In this document: piece after piece, positions 1 through 9,104 of the stretch
Position numbering within the stretch: the stretch's first letter is position 1
How the letters are laid out: the number at the start of each line of letters is the position of its first letter
Assembly (NCBI GenBank): GCA_003138355.1
Contig: PLFX01000016.1
Span: forward strand, 1 to 63,341
Direction: 5' to 3'
DNA from: Solirubrobacterales bacterium
GTDB lineage: Bacteria > Actinomycetota > Thermoleophilia > Solirubrobacterales > Solirubrobacteraceae
DNA: 63,341 nucleotides
The notes under the pieces: model-generated
The model's input: only the letters and a program-made list of their open reading frames with translations
Databases searched by the model: none
Told to the model about the DNA's origin: nothing
Translations under genes and position numbers: made by a program

Positions 1-1
1 G

Positions 2-211
2 CCCGCCGCAGAGGCCGCACCCGGGGCGCCGGCCCAAGCCGAGCGCACAACCCAGCGTCGTCGTCGCGCGCCCAAGAAGCCTGTCGCAGACGCAAAGCAG
101 GCGAGTGACGCACCCGACCAATCCACGCCTCCCTCGACCGAGGCCACCGAGCCGGCCGGCGACGAGGCGCAGCCGGCGGCCGACGAGGAGGCGGCTCCCA
201 CGAATGTCTAG
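2..211 (+). CDS. rpsB: 30S ribosomal protein S2, C-terminal tail (5' truncated by window edge)
   Basis: Open frame from the left edge to TAG at 209-211. It encodes about 69 residues rich in Ala, Pro, Glu and Asp with a basic patch (TTQRRRRAPKKP). No S2 fold is visible here. The call rests on position directly before tsf, the near-universal rpsB-tsf order, and on the disordered acidic/alanine tails that actinobacterial S2 proteins often carry. Its last codons overlap the tsf start in ATGTCTAG, consistent with translational coupling. Confidence 0.75.
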   Translation, partial: PAAEAAPGAPAQAERTTQRRRRAPKKPVADAKQASDAPDQSTPPSTEATEPAGDEAQPAADEEAAPTNV

Positions 212-809
212 CAGCGCGATCTCAGCTGGCGATGTGAAAGCCCTGCGCGACCGGACCGGCGCCGGGATGATGGACTGCAAGAAGGCCCTCACAGAATCGG
301 GGGGCGATGTCGAGAAGGCGATTGAGATCCTGCGCGTGAAGGCGGGGAAGCGGATCGAGGACCGCGGCGAGCGCGTCGCGTCCGAAGGCAGCGTGCAGGC
401 CTATCTGCACCACAACGGCAAGGTCGGCGTGCTCGTCGAGGTTGACTGCGAGACCGATTTCGTCGCGCGAACCGACGACTTCACGGTCTTCGCCCGCGAG
501 GTGGCCTCGCATATCGCGGCGGCGGCGCCGCGCTGGCTGGCGGCCGAGGACGTCCCCGCGGAGGCGCGCGAGGCGGAGCAACGTATCTTCGAGCAGGAGG
601 CCGCCGACAAGCCGCCCGACATCCGCGAGAAGATCGCCGCGGGCAAGCTCCAGAAGTGGCTCTCGGAGGTCGTGCTGCTCGAACAGGTGCACGTCAACGC
701 CGACAAGCACGAGGGCAAGACGATCCGCGAGCTGCAGAACGTTCTCGCCGCCAAGACCGGCGAGAACGTGCTGATCAGACGCTTCGCCAGGTTCGTGGTC
801 GGCGAGTAG
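204..809 (+). CDS. tsf: Translation elongation factor Ts
   Basis: Guanine-nucleotide exchange factor for EF-Tu, 201 aa, the short form without a long coiled-coil insertion. The N-terminal UBA-like segment has [19 protein letters not shown] (residues 11-29), and the core has [12 protein letters not shown], the classic EF-Ts signature contacting EF-Tu. The open frame extends upstream to 105, but that part is Arg/Pro-rich shadow of rpsB. ATG at 204 gives the family N terminus and an 8-base overlap with rpsB. A second signature-like stretch near the C terminus ([11 protein letters not shown]) completes the fold. Confidence 0.95.
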   Translation: MSSSAISAGDVKALRDRTGAGMMDCKKALTESGGDVEKAIEILRVKAGKRIEDRGERVASEGSVQAYLHHNGKVGVLVEVDCETDFVARTDDFTVFAREVASHIAAAAPRWLAAEDVPAEAREAEQRIFEQEAADKPPDIREKIAAGKLQKWLSEVVLLEQVHVNADKHEGKTIRELQNVLAAKTGENVLIRRFARFVVGE

Positions 810-829
810 CGACCGTGGGGGCGGGAGCC

Positions 830-1540
830 GTGTTCGGTCGCGTGCTCGTCAAGCTCTCCGGCGAGTCGCTGATGGGCGATCTCGAATACGGGATCGAGCC
901 GGCGCGAGTCACGGCGATCGCGGGAGCGGTGCGCGACTGCATTGCGACCGGTGTCCAGCTCGCGATCGTCCCCGGCGGCGGCAACATCTACCGTGGTCTG
1001 AAGGGCGCCGCCGAGGGCATGGACCGCGCTACCGGCGACTACATGGGGATGCTCGCCACTGTCCTGAACGCCCTCGCGCTTCAGGATGCTTGCGAGAAGG
1101 CCGGCGTCCACACGCGCGTGCAGTCCGCGATGACCGTGCAGGAGGTCGCCGAGCCGTACATCCGCCGGCGCGCGATGCGCCACCTCGAGAAGGGGCGCGT
1201 CGTGATCTTCGCCGCCGGCACCGGGAACCCGTTCTTCACGACCGACACCGCAGCGGCGCTGCGAGCGAGCGAGATCCACGCCGACGCGATCCTGATGGCA
1301 AAGAATGGGGTGGAGGGGGTGTACACCGCCGACCCGGCGGTTGACTCTGCAGCCGAGTTCATCCCGCAGATCACCCACATGGAGGCGATCCAGCGCCGGC
1401 TGGCAGTCATGGACGCGACCGCGCTGACGCTCTGCATGGAGAACAAGCTGCCGATCCACGTGTTCAACGTGGACGACGAGAGGAACATCGTCCGCATCCT
1501 CAACGGGGAGCGCGTCGGGACGCTCGTCAGCACGCCTTGA
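830..1540 (+). CDS. pyrH: UMP kinase
   Basis: Phosphorylates UMP to UDP in pyrimidine nucleotide synthesis; amino-acid-kinase fold. Visible: [14 protein letters not shown] at the N terminus (phosphate binding), [23 protein letters not shown] (UMP/dimer region), [12 protein letters not shown], and GVYTADP near the ATP site. Two GTG starts are possible, 815 and 830. I take 830 because it places the kinase beta strand right at the N terminus behind a G-rich tract (236 aa). 815 would add five residues. It lies 20 bases after tsf in the same operon. Confidence 0.93.
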   Translation: MFGRVLVKLSGESLMGDLEYGIEPARVTAIAGAVRDCIATGVQLAIVPGGGNIYRGLKGAAEGMDRATGDYMGMLATVLNALALQDACEKAGVHTRVQSAMTVQEVAEPYIRRRAMRHLEKGRVVIFAAGTGNPFFTTDTAAALRASEIHADAILMAKNGVEGVYTADPAVDSAAEFIPQITHMEAIQRRLAVMDATALTLCMENKLPIHVFNVDDERNIVRILNGERVGTLVSTP

Positions 1541-1634
1541 GGGCGCATGGGGCACGCAGACCGCGGTCGCACCCTCGCGCGCGAGCGCAATCCGCGCGTT
1601 ATCCTCCCGCCTCGATGCCGGCGTTTCCCCTGCA

Positions 1635-2198
1635 ATGGCGCTGATCGACGAGTTGCTCGACGACGCCCGCGACCGGATGCACAAATCGGTCGAGGCGATT
1701 GTCCACGAGCTCGCGACGGTGCGCGCCGGCCGCGCCAACCCGGGCCTGCTCGACCGCATCGAGGTCGACTACTACGGCACGGCGACGCCGCTGCGCAACC
1801 TCTCGACGATTTCGGCGCCCGAGGCTCGCCTACTCACGATCCAGCCGTTCGACGCCTCCTCGATCAAGGCGATCGAAAAGTCGATCAACGAGTCCGACCT
1901 CGGTCTGCACCCATCCAACGATGGACGCCTGATCCGCCTGGTGATCCCGGAGCTCAACGAGGAGCGCCGCCGCGAGCTCGTGAAGGTCGCGCACCACATC
2001 GTCGAGGAGGGGCGGGTCGCGGTTCGCAACGTCCGCCGCGACGTGATGCACGACCTGCGTGAGCTGAAGGAGGCCGGCGAGGCCGGCTCCGACGACGAGC
2101 ATCGCGCCGAGGGCGAGCTGCAGAAGCTCACCGACACCGCGATCGGCGAGCTAGACGCGTTGCTGAAGGGTAAGGAAGCAGAGATCCTCGAGGTCTGA
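1635..2198 (+). CDS. frr: Ribosome recycling factor
   Basis: Splits post-termination ribosomes together with EF-G. 187 aa, the usual length. Conserved features: VRAGRANPGLLD near residues 30-41, YYGTATPLRNLSTIS, and the helical LIRLVIPELNEERRRELVK region that forms the long three-helix bundle. The stop overlaps the next gene start as TGATG. The gap to pyrH is 94 bases and holds a TATCCT box (1600-1605) that could give frr its own transcript. The order tsf-pyrH-frr-uppS-cdsA-dxr is a conserved bacterial cluster. Confidence 0.96.
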   Translation: MALIDELLDDARDRMHKSVEAIVHELATVRAGRANPGLLDRIEVDYYGTATPLRNLSTISAPEARLLTIQPFDASSIKAIEKSINESDLGLHPSNDGRLIRLVIPELNEERRRELVKVAHHIVEEGRVAVRNVRRDVMHDLRELKEAGEAGSDDEHRAEGELQKLTDTAIGELDALLKGKEAEILEV

Positions 2199-2917
2199 TG
2201 GCCCCCGCACCGCAAGCCGCGGCGGCGACGGGACGGCCCGATGCTGCACACGCCGGCTGGCCGCGCTACGTGGCGATCATCACGGACGGCAACGGTCGTT
2301 GGGCCGAGCGCCGCGGCGTGTCCGTCGCCGCGGGGCACGAGGCGGGGGCCGACACGGTGAAGGCGCGCCTGCGCGACTCGGTCGAGTTGGGCGTGAGGGA
2401 GCTGACCGTCTACTCCTTCTCGACGGAGAACTGGTCTCGCCCGCGGCGCGAGGTCAGCGCCCTGATGCGGATGTTCAGCCGGCGCATCACGAGCGAAACC
2501 CCGGAGCTGAAGGCGGAGGGCGTGCGCATGCGGTTCGTCGGCCGCCGCGAGGGGATCAGGCCGGCGCTCCAGCGCCAGATGGATTGGGCCGAGCAGGAGA
2601 CGGCCGACAATGACACGATCACCCTGTTCGTCGCCTTCAACTATGGCGGCCGCGCGGAGATCCTCGATGCGGCGGCACGCTTTGGCGGCGGCGACGAGGC
2701 CGCTTTCAGGGAGCTCCTCTATGCGCCCGAGATGCACGACCCCGACCTGATCATCCGCACGAGCGGAGAGCGGCGCCTCTCTAACTATCTCCTCTGGCAG
2801 TCGGCCTACTCGGAGCTCGTCTTCCGCGACGAGCTGTGGCCCGACTTCGGCCGTGAGGCCTACGAGGAGTCGCTGAGCGAGTACGCTGCCAGGCGCCGCC
2901 GCTTCGGCGGCCGTTAG
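2198..2917 (+). CDS. uppS: Undecaprenyl diphosphate synthase (cis-prenyltransferase)
   Basis: Makes the C55 lipid carrier for peptidoglycan from FPP and IPP. 239 aa. Signature regions: TDGNGRWAERRG with catalytic Asp (usual MDGN; here Thr precedes Asp), GHEAG, YSFSTENWSRP, FVAFNYGGRAEI, and DLIIRTSGERRLSNYLLWQ binding the IPP pyrophosphate. The N terminus carries about 20 extra Ala-rich residues before the core. Translationally coupled to frr (TGATG). It feeds directly into the cell-envelope part of this operon. Confidence 0.95.
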   Translation: MAPAPQAAAATGRPDAAHAGWPRYVAIITDGNGRWAERRGVSVAAGHEAGADTVKARLRDSVELGVRELTVYSFSTENWSRPRREVSALMRMFSRRITSETPELKAEGVRMRFVGRREGIRPALQRQMDWAEQETADNDTITLFVAFNYGGRAEILDAAARFGGGDEAAFRELLYAPEMHDPDLIIRTSGERRLSNYLLWQSAYSELVFRDELWPDFGREAYEESLSEYAARRRRFGGR

Positions 2918-2926
2918 CGTGGGCTG

Positions 2927-3757
2927 ATGGCTGCCGACTCCTCCTCCACCTCCGAGGATCAGCCGCGTTCGGAGCTGCTCGCGCGCGTTCTCGTAGGCGC
3001 GCCCGCACTCGCCGTGGCGAGCGTGCTCGTCTGGCTCGGCGGGCTCCCGTTCGCAATCGCGCTTGCGTTGCTCGGCAGCGCGTGCCTCTACGAGCTCTTC
3101 GAGCTCTATGTCGGCGCGCGGATGGCCCTACCGGCGGCGCTTCTCGCGCTCGCCGGGCTACTCGCGGCGGCGCAGTTCGGCGGCTACCAGCAGGTGCTGC
3201 TCGCGACCGTCGCCGCGATCCCGCTGACCTTCATCGTCACGCTCTTCATCAGCAAGGGCGGAACGTTTGGGATCGCCCTGACGCTGCTCGGCATCGTCTG
3301 GATCGGGCTTGCCCTGGCCCATGCCGTGCTGCTGCGACGCCTGCCGCATGGTGAAGGGATCGTCTTCGACGTCCTCGCCGGCACGTTCGTCGGCGACAGC
3401 GTCGCCTACCTCGGCGGCCGTGCGCTCGGACGCCACCGCCTCGCCTCGTCGATCTCGCCCAACAAGACGGTCGAAGGCCTGATCTTCGGCGTCGTCGGCG
3501 CGCTGGCGGCCGTCTTGGTTGCCAGCCGCTTCGAGCCCTGGCTGCCCGCGGGCGACGCCCTGCTGCTCGGCGCCGGGATCGCGCTGGCCGCGCCGCTCGG
3601 TGACCTCTTCGAGAGCTACATCAAGCGCGACGCCGGCACAAAGGACACCGGGCAGCTCTTTGGCGCGCATGGCGGCGCGCTCGATCGCCTCGACGCGATC
3701 CTCTTCACCGCCGTGACGAGCTACTACATCTGGCACGCAATCCTGGTCGCGCGCTGA
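2927..3757 (+). CDS. cdsA: Phosphatidate cytidylyltransferase
   Basis: Forms CDP-diacylglycerol from phosphatidate and CTP, the branch point of phospholipid synthesis. 276 aa, multi-spanning hydrophobic protein (about eight TM segments). The C-terminal family signature is intact: SYIKRDAGTKDTGQ followed by HGGALDRLD. The start at 2927 follows the uppS stop by nine bases. The stop overlaps the dxr ATG (TGATG). A TAGCGT box lies six bases before the ATG but shares its TAG with the uppS stop, so it may be chance. Confidence 0.94.
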   Translation: MAADSSSTSEDQPRSELLARVLVGAPALAVASVLVWLGGLPFAIALALLGSACLYELFELYVGARMALPAALLALAGLLAAAQFGGYQQVLLATVAAIPLTFIVTLFISKGGTFGIALTLLGIVWIGLALAHAVLLRRLPHGEGIVFDVLAGTFVGDSVAYLGGRALGRHRLASSISPNKTVEGLIFGVVGALAAVLVASRFEPWLPAGDALLLGAGIALAAPLGDLFESYIKRDAGTKDTGQLFGAHGGALDRLDAILFTAVTSYYIWHAILVAR

Positions 3758-4914
3758 TGGCTCGGCGCGTCGTGATCCTCGGCGCGACCGGCTCGATCGG
3801 CGTGCAGGCGCTCGATGTGGTCGGGCGCAGCGACGAGCTCGAGCTCGTCGGCCTCGCGGCACAGGGCTCGTGGGAGCGCGTCGTCGAGCAGGCACGCGCT
3901 ACTGGCGTCCGCCGCATCGCGCTCGCCGATCCCGCCGCGGCCGACGATGCGCGGAGCGCCTGGCCCGAGGGCGAGGTACTCGGCGGCCCCGACGGGATCG
4001 CCGCGCTGATCCTCGAGAGCGACGCCGACATCGTGCTGAACGCGGTCGTCGGCTCCGCCGGCCTCCTACCGACGATCGTCACGCTCGGCGAGGGAATCGA
4101 CCTCGCGCTCGCCAACAAGGAGTCGCTCGTTGCCGGCGGGGAGCTCGTCACCGCCCTGGCCGAGGCGACGGGCGCGCAGATCATCCCCGTCGACTCCGAG
4201 CACGCGGCGCTCCACCAGTTGATCCTCGCGGAGCGCGCTCACGGCGCGGGGACAATCGAGCGCCTGACGATCACAGCCTCCGGCGGCCCGTTCCGCGGAC
4301 ACACGCGCGAGGAGCTGGGACGCGTGACCGTCGAGCAGGCGCTCAAGCACCCGACATGGGAGATGGGCGGCAAGATCACGATCGATTCGGCCACGCTGAT
4401 GAACAAGGGCCTCGAGCTGATCGAGGCCCACCACCTGTTCGGCGTTCCCTACGAGCAGATCGACGTCGTCGTCCATCCGCAGTCGATCATCCACGGCTGC
4501 GTCTCGCTGTGCGACGGCGCGATGCTCGCGCATCTCGGGTTACCCGACATGCGCGTCCCGATCGCCTACGCGCTGCATTACCCGGAGCGCATCGACGTGC
4601 CGGTGGCGCGCCTCGACCTGCTCGCAGCCGCGAGCCTCACGTTCGAGGCCCCGGATCTCGACGCGTTTCCGTGCCTGAGGCTCGCGCGCTCAGCCGCCAA
4701 GGCCGGCGGGGGAGCCCCCTGCGTGATGAACGCCGCCAACGAGATCGCGGTGCGCGCCTTCCTCGAGGGCGCGATCACCTTCACGCGCATCCCGGAGGTG
4801 ATTGAGGCGACGCTCGACGAGCTCGGTACGCAGCCAGTGGGCGAGTTCGAGCAGCTCTTCACGCTCGATCACGATGCGCGCGAAGCGGCCGCGCGCCGGC
4901 TCGCGGCGCTTTAG
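3757..4914 (+). CDS. dxr: 1-deoxy-D-xylulose 5-phosphate reductoisomerase
   Basis: NADPH-dependent conversion of DXP to MEP, first committed step of the non-mevalonate isoprenoid pathway. 385 aa. NADPH fold VILGATGSIG at residues 5-14; metal/substrate site IPVDSEH; HPTWEMGGKITIDSATLMNKG; VVHPQSIIHG; NAANEIAV near the C terminus. All catalytic landmarks are present. Coupled to cdsA by a one-base stop/start overlap. Together with ispG in this operon it shows the organism uses the MEP route that supplies uppS. Confidence 0.97.
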   Translation: MARRVVILGATGSIGVQALDVVGRSDELELVGLAAQGSWERVVEQARATGVRRIALADPAAADDARSAWPEGEVLGGPDGIAALILESDADIVLNAVVGSAGLLPTIVTLGEGIDLALANKESLVAGGELVTALAEATGAQIIPVDSEHAALHQLILAERAHGAGTIERLTITASGGPFRGHTREELGRVTVEQALKHPTWEMGGKITIDSATLMNKGLELIEAHHLFGVPYEQIDVVVHPQSIIHGCVSLCDGAMLAHLGLPDMRVPIAYALHYPERIDVPVARLDLLAAASLTFEAPDLDAFPCLRLARSAAKAGGGAPCVMNAANEIAVRAFLEGAITFTRIPEVIEATLDELGTQPVGEFEQLFTLDHDAREAAARRLAAL

Positions 4915-4950
4915 CCGAGCTTTCAGCTGCGCCTGCGACACTTCCCGGCG

Positions 4951-6060
4951 ATGGCCTGGGTAATCGCGATCGGCGGGATCATCCTGCTGATCATCCTGCA
5001 CGAGGCCGGCCACTTCTTCGCGGCGAAGGCGGTCGGCATGCGCGTCGAGCGCTTCTCGCTCTTCTTCCCGCCGACGCTCGTCAAGTTCAAACGGGGGGAG
5101 ACGGAGTACGCGATCGGCGCGATCCCGGCCGGCGGCTACGTGAAGATCACCGGCATGAGCCCGGAGGAGCTCGCCGAGCTCGACCCCGAGCTGCGCGCGC
5201 GCGCCTATTACGCGCAGCCACCCTGGAAGCGGATCGTCGTGATCCTCGCCGGGCCCGGCACGAACCTCCTGATCGCCTTCGTCGTCTTCGCCGCCGTCCT
5301 GATGGCCGGGACGCTCGGCGGGGCAAACACCCTCTCGAACATCGCTCCGCAGGTCCAAACGCTCACGAACGGAACCTATGTCGACGCGATCGGCCAGGGC
5401 TACCCGGCCTACGGGCACCTGCGCCTGGACGACAAGATCGTCTCGCTCGACGGGCGCCCGGCAACCTACGAAGGCGTGCTACAGACGATTCGCGCCGACC
5501 GCTGCCCAGGCACGCTGACAGCCCACTGCCAAGGTGCTCGCCCGCTCGATTTCGTCGTCAAGCGCGGGACCGCACGACGCAGCATCGCGATCTTTCCGCG
5601 CTACGTGACCGCTTCGCACCACATGCAGATCGGCGTGGAGCTGCTCGCACCCCGCCATTTCGGACTGTTCGCAGCGCTCGGGGCGTCCGCGGCGACGATG
5701 TGGAGCATCACCGCATCGACCATCTCAGGGCTCGTCCACGCCTTGACGAGCGCCAAGGCGCGCAGTCACATCAGCGGCATTATCGGCATCACGCAGGTGA
5801 CCGAGCAGGCCGTGGCGCTCGGCCCCGTGTACGGCCTCCTGATCATCGCCTTCGTCTCGCTCGTCCTCGGCGTCATCAACCTTTTCCCGTTCCTGCCGCT
5901 GGACGGCGGCCACGTGCTGTGGTCGGTCGCGGAGAAGGTCCGCGGCGCCCGTGTCACAACCCAGGCGATGTGGAAGTTCAGCTCGGTCGGGATCGTCCTG
6001 CTCGGCTTCCTCGTCGTCACAGGCCTCTCCAACAACATCAGCCACCTTACGGGCGGCTAG
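4951..6060 (+). CDS. rseP: Site-2 metalloprotease of the M50B/RseP family
   Basis: Intramembrane zinc protease that cleaves anti-sigma factors and signal-peptide remnants. 369 aa. HEAGH zinc motif in the first TM segment (about residues 17-21), a PDZ-like region in the middle (LRLDDKIVSLDGRPA), and the second metal motif NLFPFLPLDGGH near the C terminus. Downstream of dxr after 36 bases. The order dxr-rseP-ispG is common in actinobacteria. Regulatory target not visible here. Confidence 0.93.
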   Translation: MAWVIAIGGIILLIILHEAGHFFAAKAVGMRVERFSLFFPPTLVKFKRGETEYAIGAIPAGGYVKITGMSPEELAELDPELRARAYYAQPPWKRIVVILAGPGTNLLIAFVVFAAVLMAGTLGGANTLSNIAPQVQTLTNGTYVDAIGQGYPAYGHLRLDDKIVSLDGRPATYEGVLQTIRADRCPGTLTAHCQGARPLDFVVKRGTARRSIAIFPRYVTASHHMQIGVELLAPRHFGLFAALGASAATMWSITASTISGLVHALTSAKARSHISGIIGITQVTEQAVALGPVYGLLIIAFVSLVLGVINLFPFLPLDGGHVLWSVAEKVRGARVTTQAMWKFSSVGIVLLGFLVVTGLSNNISHLTGG

Positions 6061-6169
6061 CAGCGGGCTTCGGGGCCTCGGCCCACCGACCTCATCGGCG
6101 GCACGACTAAACCGCGCTCTCCCAACGACCGCACCCCCATCACCCCGAGGGCAGGGCCGTCCCCACAGC

Positions 6170-6175
6170 TAGAAT
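6170..6175 (+). promoter_or_regulatory. Putative -10 element (TAGAAT) for ispG
   Basis: TAGAAT ends ten bases before ATG at 6186. If it is the -10 box, the transcript would begin at or next to that ATG, with no leader. It overlaps the alternative ATG at 6174, which argues against that upstream start. No convincing -35 box is visible. Confidence 0.45.
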
Positions 6176-6185
6176 GGGGGTACCG

Positions 6186-7430
6186 ATGCCCTCCCAGCGG
6201 CAGATCATGGTCGGCAATGTCCCGATCGGCGGTGGCGCCCCCGTCGCCATCCAGACGATGACGAAGACCGAGACCGCCAACCTCGCGGCGACGCTGGCGC
6301 AGATCCAAACGGTCGCCGACGCCGGCGCTGACATCGTGCGCGTCGCCGTGCCGCGCGATGAGGACGCGCGCGTCCTGCCCGCGATCGTCGCGGCCTCGCC
6401 GATCCCGGTGATCGCCGACATTCACTACAACTACACGCTCGCGCTCAAGGCGATCGACGCGGGGGCGCACTGCGTACGCCTGAACCCCGGCAACATCGGC
6501 GGTCACGACAAGACGGCGATCGTCGTCGAGCACGCGAAGGCCACGGGCACGCCGCTGCGCGTCGGCGTGAACTCCGGCTCTTTGCCCGAGCATCTGCGCG
6601 AGCTCGAGTTCGAGAACCCCGTCGAGGCGCTCGTGCGCGCCGCCGTCGAGACGGTTGAGCTGATGGAGCGTCTGGAGTTCGACAACTTCAAGGTCTCGAT
6701 GAAGTCGACCTCGGTCCCGAACACGATCGCCTCGAACCGCCTGCTCGCGGAGCGGATTCCGTACCCGCTGCACCTTGGTGTCACCGAGGCCGGCACGAAG
6801 TGGTCGGGATCGCTCAAGTCGGCGGTCGGGCTCGGCACGCTGCTCGCCGACGGGATCGGCGACACGATCCGCATCTCGCTCTCGACCTTCCACGCCGAGG
6901 AGGAGGTCAAGGTCGCCTGGGAGATCCTCAAGGCGCTCAAGCTACGCGAGCGCGGACCGGTGCTGATCGCCTGTCCGACCTGCGGACGCCTGCAGTTCGA
7001 CATGGACAGCGTCGTCGCGGAGGTGGAGCGCCGGCTCGAGGCCTATGACGATCCGATCGAGGTTTCGATCCTCGGTTGCGCGGTCAACGGGATCGGCGAG
7101 GCGCGTCATGCCGATTTCGGGATCACGGGCGCGAAGAACATGGGGATGATCTACTCGAAGGGCGAGCCGCTCAAGAAGGTTCCGACCGAGCAGCTCGTTG
7201 ACGAGCTGTTCGCCGAGATCGAGCGCTACTACGCCGCGGGGCGCACTGTCGTGCGCGACGAGGTGAAGGCGGCCGAGGCGCGCGCCTGGCTTGCCGAGCA
7301 CGAGGACGACACCCAGTTGACGCCCGAGCGGCTCGCGGCCCTCGAAGCCGCGGCGGCTGCGGAGAACGGCGAGCACGCGCTCGATGAGGACGAGTCGCCG
7401 GTCAGCGGACGCCGTTTCTCGCGGGCCTAG
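6186..7430 (+). CDS. ispG: 4-hydroxy-3-methylbut-2-en-1-yl diphosphate synthase (flavodoxin/ferredoxin)
   Basis: [4Fe-4S] enzyme of the MEP pathway converting MEcPP to HMBPP. TIM-barrel part: IQTMTKTETAN, ADIHYNYTLALKA, VRLNPGNIG. Cluster cysteines: CPTCGR and ILGCAVNGIGEA with the following Glu. A charged C-terminal tail (about 40 residues, Ala/Glu-rich) extends beyond the core. ATG at 6174 would add four residues (MGVP); 6186 is preferred because of the TAGAAT box. The gene converges on the minus-strand lipoprotein gene with no gap. Confidence 0.95.
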   Translation: MPSQRQIMVGNVPIGGGAPVAIQTMTKTETANLAATLAQIQTVADAGADIVRVAVPRDEDARVLPAIVAASPIPVIADIHYNYTLALKAIDAGAHCVRLNPGNIGGHDKTAIVVEHAKATGTPLRVGVNSGSLPEHLRELEFENPVEALVRAAVETVELMERLEFDNFKVSMKSTSVPNTIASNRLLAERIPYPLHLGVTEAGTKWSGSLKSAVGLGTLLADGIGDTIRISLSTFHAEEEVKVAWEILKALKLRERGPVLIACPTCGRLQFDMDSVVAEVERRLEAYDDPIEVSILGCAVNGIGEARHADFGITGAKNMGMIYSKGEPLKKVPTEQLVDELFAEIERYYAAGRTVVRDEVKAAEARAWLAEHEDDTQLTPERLAALEAAAAAENGEHALDEDESPVSGRRFSRA

Positions 7431-8048
7431 CTACTCGCCGGGGGGGAACGCGAACGCGCGGTGCGGCGGGACGTAAGGCCCGAGCTCGAGGACGATCTCG
7501 GCGTGGCGGCGCAGGGCTACGGCGCTCGGCAACCCGTGCCAGCTCCGCCCGTCGATGAATACGCGCAGGCGCTTGCCGCGGAACGACGCGACCCGCTCGC
7601 GCGACAGCGGCTCGCCCCAAGCGCGGAACAGATCGCCCAGTCGGAGCCTCACGCCCTCGCGGACCAGGACGACGCCGGTGGGGGCGAGGGTGACGAGCGC
7701 GCCGAAGCAACGCGCGCGCACCACCTGGCCATCCTGCAGCGTGCGCGGCGACCGCGTCCCGATCCCCGCCGGCACGATCACCACCTCGTTCTGCGCGAAG
7801 ACCTCGACGTGAACCGCGTAGCGACGGCCAAGGGCGGGCTCACAATCGCCGAGAACGGCACCGCTCACGCCGGGCTGGAAGCGCGGCCCGACGCCGACGG
7901 GGCGCGCTTCGCGCAGAAGCGCTCGCGGAATCGCCTGCGAGCTTCCGCCACAGGCCGCCAGCGCGGCGCACGCCAGCGCAATCGGCGCGAGGGCGGGCCT
8001 ACCGGCCCATCGCGGCCCGCTGCAACTGGTCCTGCTCCTCTGGCTCAT
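7431..8048 (-). CDS. Putative secreted lipoprotein, function unknown
   Basis: 205 aa. The N terminus has basic residues, a hydrophobic stretch and a lipobox ending ALAAC-GG, so the mature protein is probably lipid-anchored outside the membrane. The body contains VIVPAGIGT, RARCFGAL and EIVLELGPYVPPH, stretches I associate with a conserved but uncharacterised actinobacterial family. Two Cys (in GDCEP and RARCFG) could form a disulfide. The start overlaps the upstream minus-strand membrane-protein gene by 50 bases, which is unusual; a later start would lose the signal peptide. Confidence 0.7.
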   Translation of the reverse strand: MSQRSRTSCSGPRWAGRPALAPIALACAALAACGGSSQAIPRALLREARPVGVGPRFQPGVSGAVLGDCEPALGRRYAVHVEVFAQNEVVIVPAGIGTRSPRTLQDGQVVRARCFGALVTLAPTGVVLVREGVRLRLGDLFRAWGEPLSRERVASFRGKRLRVFIDGRSWHGLPSAVALRRHAEIVLELGPYVPPHRAFAFPPGE

Positions 8049-9063
8049 CAGCTGACCTGCTTTGGCGCGATCCTCCGACGAGCGGCTCGTCGGCTAGACG
8101 GAAGGCGATCAGCGCCAACGCGGCTCCGAAGCCGAGGCAGAGGACGGTCGCGACGCGCGTGATCGTAGCGGGCAGTGCGAGCAGGACGAACCCCCTCAGC
8201 AGGGACTCGATGAGCTCGATGCCCTTCCAGAAGGCGAGGAAGGCGATGGCGAAGTGGGTCAGGTAGCCGGGACGGGTCGTGGAAACACGGACGAGCGCCC
8301 AAGCGACGAACGCGAGGATCACGGCGAGCTCGACGTATTGCGAGACCGGCACGTTCGGACGGCCGTGGAGCTCGAGCGAAAGCGAGGCGAGGGCGATACC
8401 GCCGAGCGCGGGCAGCGCGAGAAGGCGCGCGAGCCGCTGGTCGAGCCGACTTGAGCGCACCCGCCAGCCGGCGAGCGTGCACGCACACACGGCGAAGATC
8501 GCCCAGAACCAGACGATCGACGGGTCCGCCGCGTGCCAGACCCCGCCGCTGACGCTCGTCAACCGGCCGCCGAGCACAACCGGGATCCGCCAGCGCCCGA
8601 CATAGGACTGGCCCGGGCTCAGCGCCACTGTGGTCAGGGCGCTCAGCCGAGCGTCGTGCCACTCGTAGCTGTGGCGGCCGCTGACCTGCACCCAGCGCGG
8701 GCTGCGCTGCAGGCCCGGGGGCGGCGCCTGCGCGACAGGCGTTGCGTTGAGGAAGTACATCTCCGAGCGCTCGTTGACCGCCACGCCCGCGCGCGCGAAG
8801 CGAAGGTACGGCACGCCGCGGTAGTCGAGCACGACCAATGTGTCGCGGGCGGGCACAGAGAGCCACATCCGCACGTAGCCGTCGACGACCTTCGCGCGCA
8901 CTCCCGCCGGGACGTGCGTTAGCCGCGCGAGGTAGGCACTAGCCACGGGCGCGCTCGGCGCATCGGCGCTCGCGACGCCAGGCGTGAGCGCCATCGCCAC
9001 AGCAAGCGCCAGCAGGGTCGCGATCGCGCGCTTTGCGTATCCCCGCCGGGCCGCGGCTGGCAT
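7999..9063 (-). CDS. Exported multi-TM membrane protein, function unknown
   Basis: About 354 aa: signal peptide ending near GVASADAP, an extracytoplasmic domain of roughly 140 residues containing a YEWHDAR stretch, then five to six hydrophobic segments and a charged cytoplasmic tail (DEPEEQDQLQ). The layout (exported domain then membrane bundle) is seen in actinobacterial proteins near copper/SCO1 genes. I chose ATG 9063 because a CACAAT box lies eight bases upstream (9072-9077). ATG 9069 or 9087 are alternatives. Divergent from the TPM-SCO1 cluster and probably cotranscribed with the lipoprotein gene that follows it. Confidence 0.7.
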   Translation of the reverse strand: MPAAARRGYAKRAIATLLALAVAMALTPGVASADAPSAPVASAYLARLTHVPAGVRAKVVDGYVRMWLSVPARDTLVVLDYRGVPYLRFARAGVAVNERSEMYFLNATPVAQAPPPGLQRSPRWVQVSGRHSYEWHDARLSALTTVALSPGQSYVGRWRIPVVLGGRLTSVSGGVWHAADPSIVWFWAIFAVCACTLAGWRVRSSRLDQRLARLLALPALGGIALASLSLELHGRPNVPVSQYVELAVILAFVAWALVRVSTTRPGYLTHFAIAFLAFWKGIELIESLLRGFVLLALPATITRVATVLCLGFGAALALIAFRLADEPLVGGSRQSRSADEPEEQDQLQRAAMGR

Positions 9064-9104
9064 CCTCATGGATTGTGCTCCGCCCACACCGCAGCGATCG
9101 TTTC

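Noticed and set aside
401-1759. Long minus-strand open frame (452 aa) opposite tsf, pyrH and frr
   Set aside because: Composition is the Arg/Ala/His shadow of the high-GC plus-strand genes, and it overlaps three clearly real genes.
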